DNA of 50,160 nucleotides from assembly GCA_903896925.1 (NCBI GenBank), contig CAITZM010000061.1, positions 1-50,160 of the forward strand, in the 5' to 3' direction. Under the pieces are notes generated by a model that was not told where the DNA came from, made no database searches, and saw nothing but the letters and a program-made list of their open reading frames with translations. Position 1 is the first letter of the stretch. The number at the start of each line of letters is the position of its first letter. Both the position numbers and the translations under genes were made by a program. This document shows positions 50,049 to 50,160 of the stretch, one piece after another. The stretch is from an uncultured Lentisphaerota bacterium. GTDB lineage: Bacteria > Verrucomicrobiota > Kiritimatiellia > CAIQIC01.

Positions 50049-50160
50049 AGGTTTTGTAAGTGCTTGATAACTCGGCCTTCAACTTTTTAGGTCTTCACTA
50101 CACGCGCCTTGTTGACGGACCTTCTCCTGGGTGATAACCGGAGGTGCTTGGTCGGGCAAG
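50049..50160. other. right-edge sequence after the truncated gene
   Basis: These 112 bases are less GC-rich than the preceding genes and I can assign no gene. They may be the end of an insertion sequence that cut the DUF1287 gene. The window ends before this can be decided. Confidence 0.35.

Overview
The window looks like chromosomal DNA from a GC-rich, Gram-negative bacterium. It encodes a Kdo transferase (kdtA), outer-membrane polysaccharide export proteins, O-antigen export genes and several lipoproteins. The mix of long polysaccharide loci, a SWIB-domain remnant, short interspersed inverted repeats and LA_2272-type surface repeats would fit the PVC superphylum (Kiritimatiellota/Verrucomicrobiota/Lentisphaerota). 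That placement is an inference; no rRNA or phylogenetic marker was seen.

Layout. (1) 0.4-8.2 kb, minus strand: exopolysaccharide assembly genes (lipoprotein, Wza-like export protein, outer-membrane barrel, small exported protein, Wzc-like BY-kinase, O-antigen ligase/polymerase). (2) 8.2-15.5 kb: a compact RiPP-type peptide-modification locus and the most interesting part of the window. It has a 61-aa precursor with a YxxP leader, three evenly spaced Cys and a C-terminal Ser; an HprK-like kinase; an ER-type (Ser/His) S26 peptidase; an ABC exporter without a C39 domain; a PqqD-like leader-binding protein; a radical SAM/SPASM enzyme; a convergent PF14907-type nucleotidyltransferase; and, upstream, a membrane-anchored HExxH metallopeptidase. 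Start/stop overlaps couple the minus-strand genes. No lasso cyclase is present, so the parts of a phosphorylated-lasso pathway appear to be recombined with a SPASM enzyme. (3) 15.6-17.4 kb: two response regulators, one an unusual excisionase-type HTH-REC fusion, and a broken SWIB gene. (4) 17.7-20.35 kb: a quinone oxidoreductase and a tyrosine integrase beside an orphan 3' end of a tRNA-Ser. This is a likely island boundary, and the island probably extends left and may carry the RiPP locus.

(5) 20.4-28.1 kb: a repetitive single-TM protein, thioredoxin with a clear terminator, an EamA transporter, then a minus-strand operon for dTDP-rhamnose (rfbC, rfbA, rfbD) with a DPM1-like glycosyltransferase, a DUF2304 protein and an SGNH-type enzyme; tRNA-Gly(CCC) follows. 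(6) 28.1-33.1 kb: a gene-poor, repeat-rich stretch with small secreted or membrane proteins (one tandem duplication), a GIY-YIG protein, an LA_2272-type surface protein between two related inverted-repeat elements, and a hemerythrin-like protein.

(7) 33.2-45.7 kb: a second polysaccharide locus with two glycosyltransferase-like genes, a GbsR/MarR regulator, and a tightly overlapping Wzm-Wzt ABC export operon with an FkbM methyltransferase, three GT2 enzymes, a three-domain 897-aa glycosyltransferase and an alpha-1,2-fucosyltransferase. (8) 45.7-50.16 kb: an AT-rich islet with a Lar-like zinc-ribbon protein, then XerC/D-like recombinase, a secreted protein, kdtA and a DUF1287 gene that appears truncated near the right edge.
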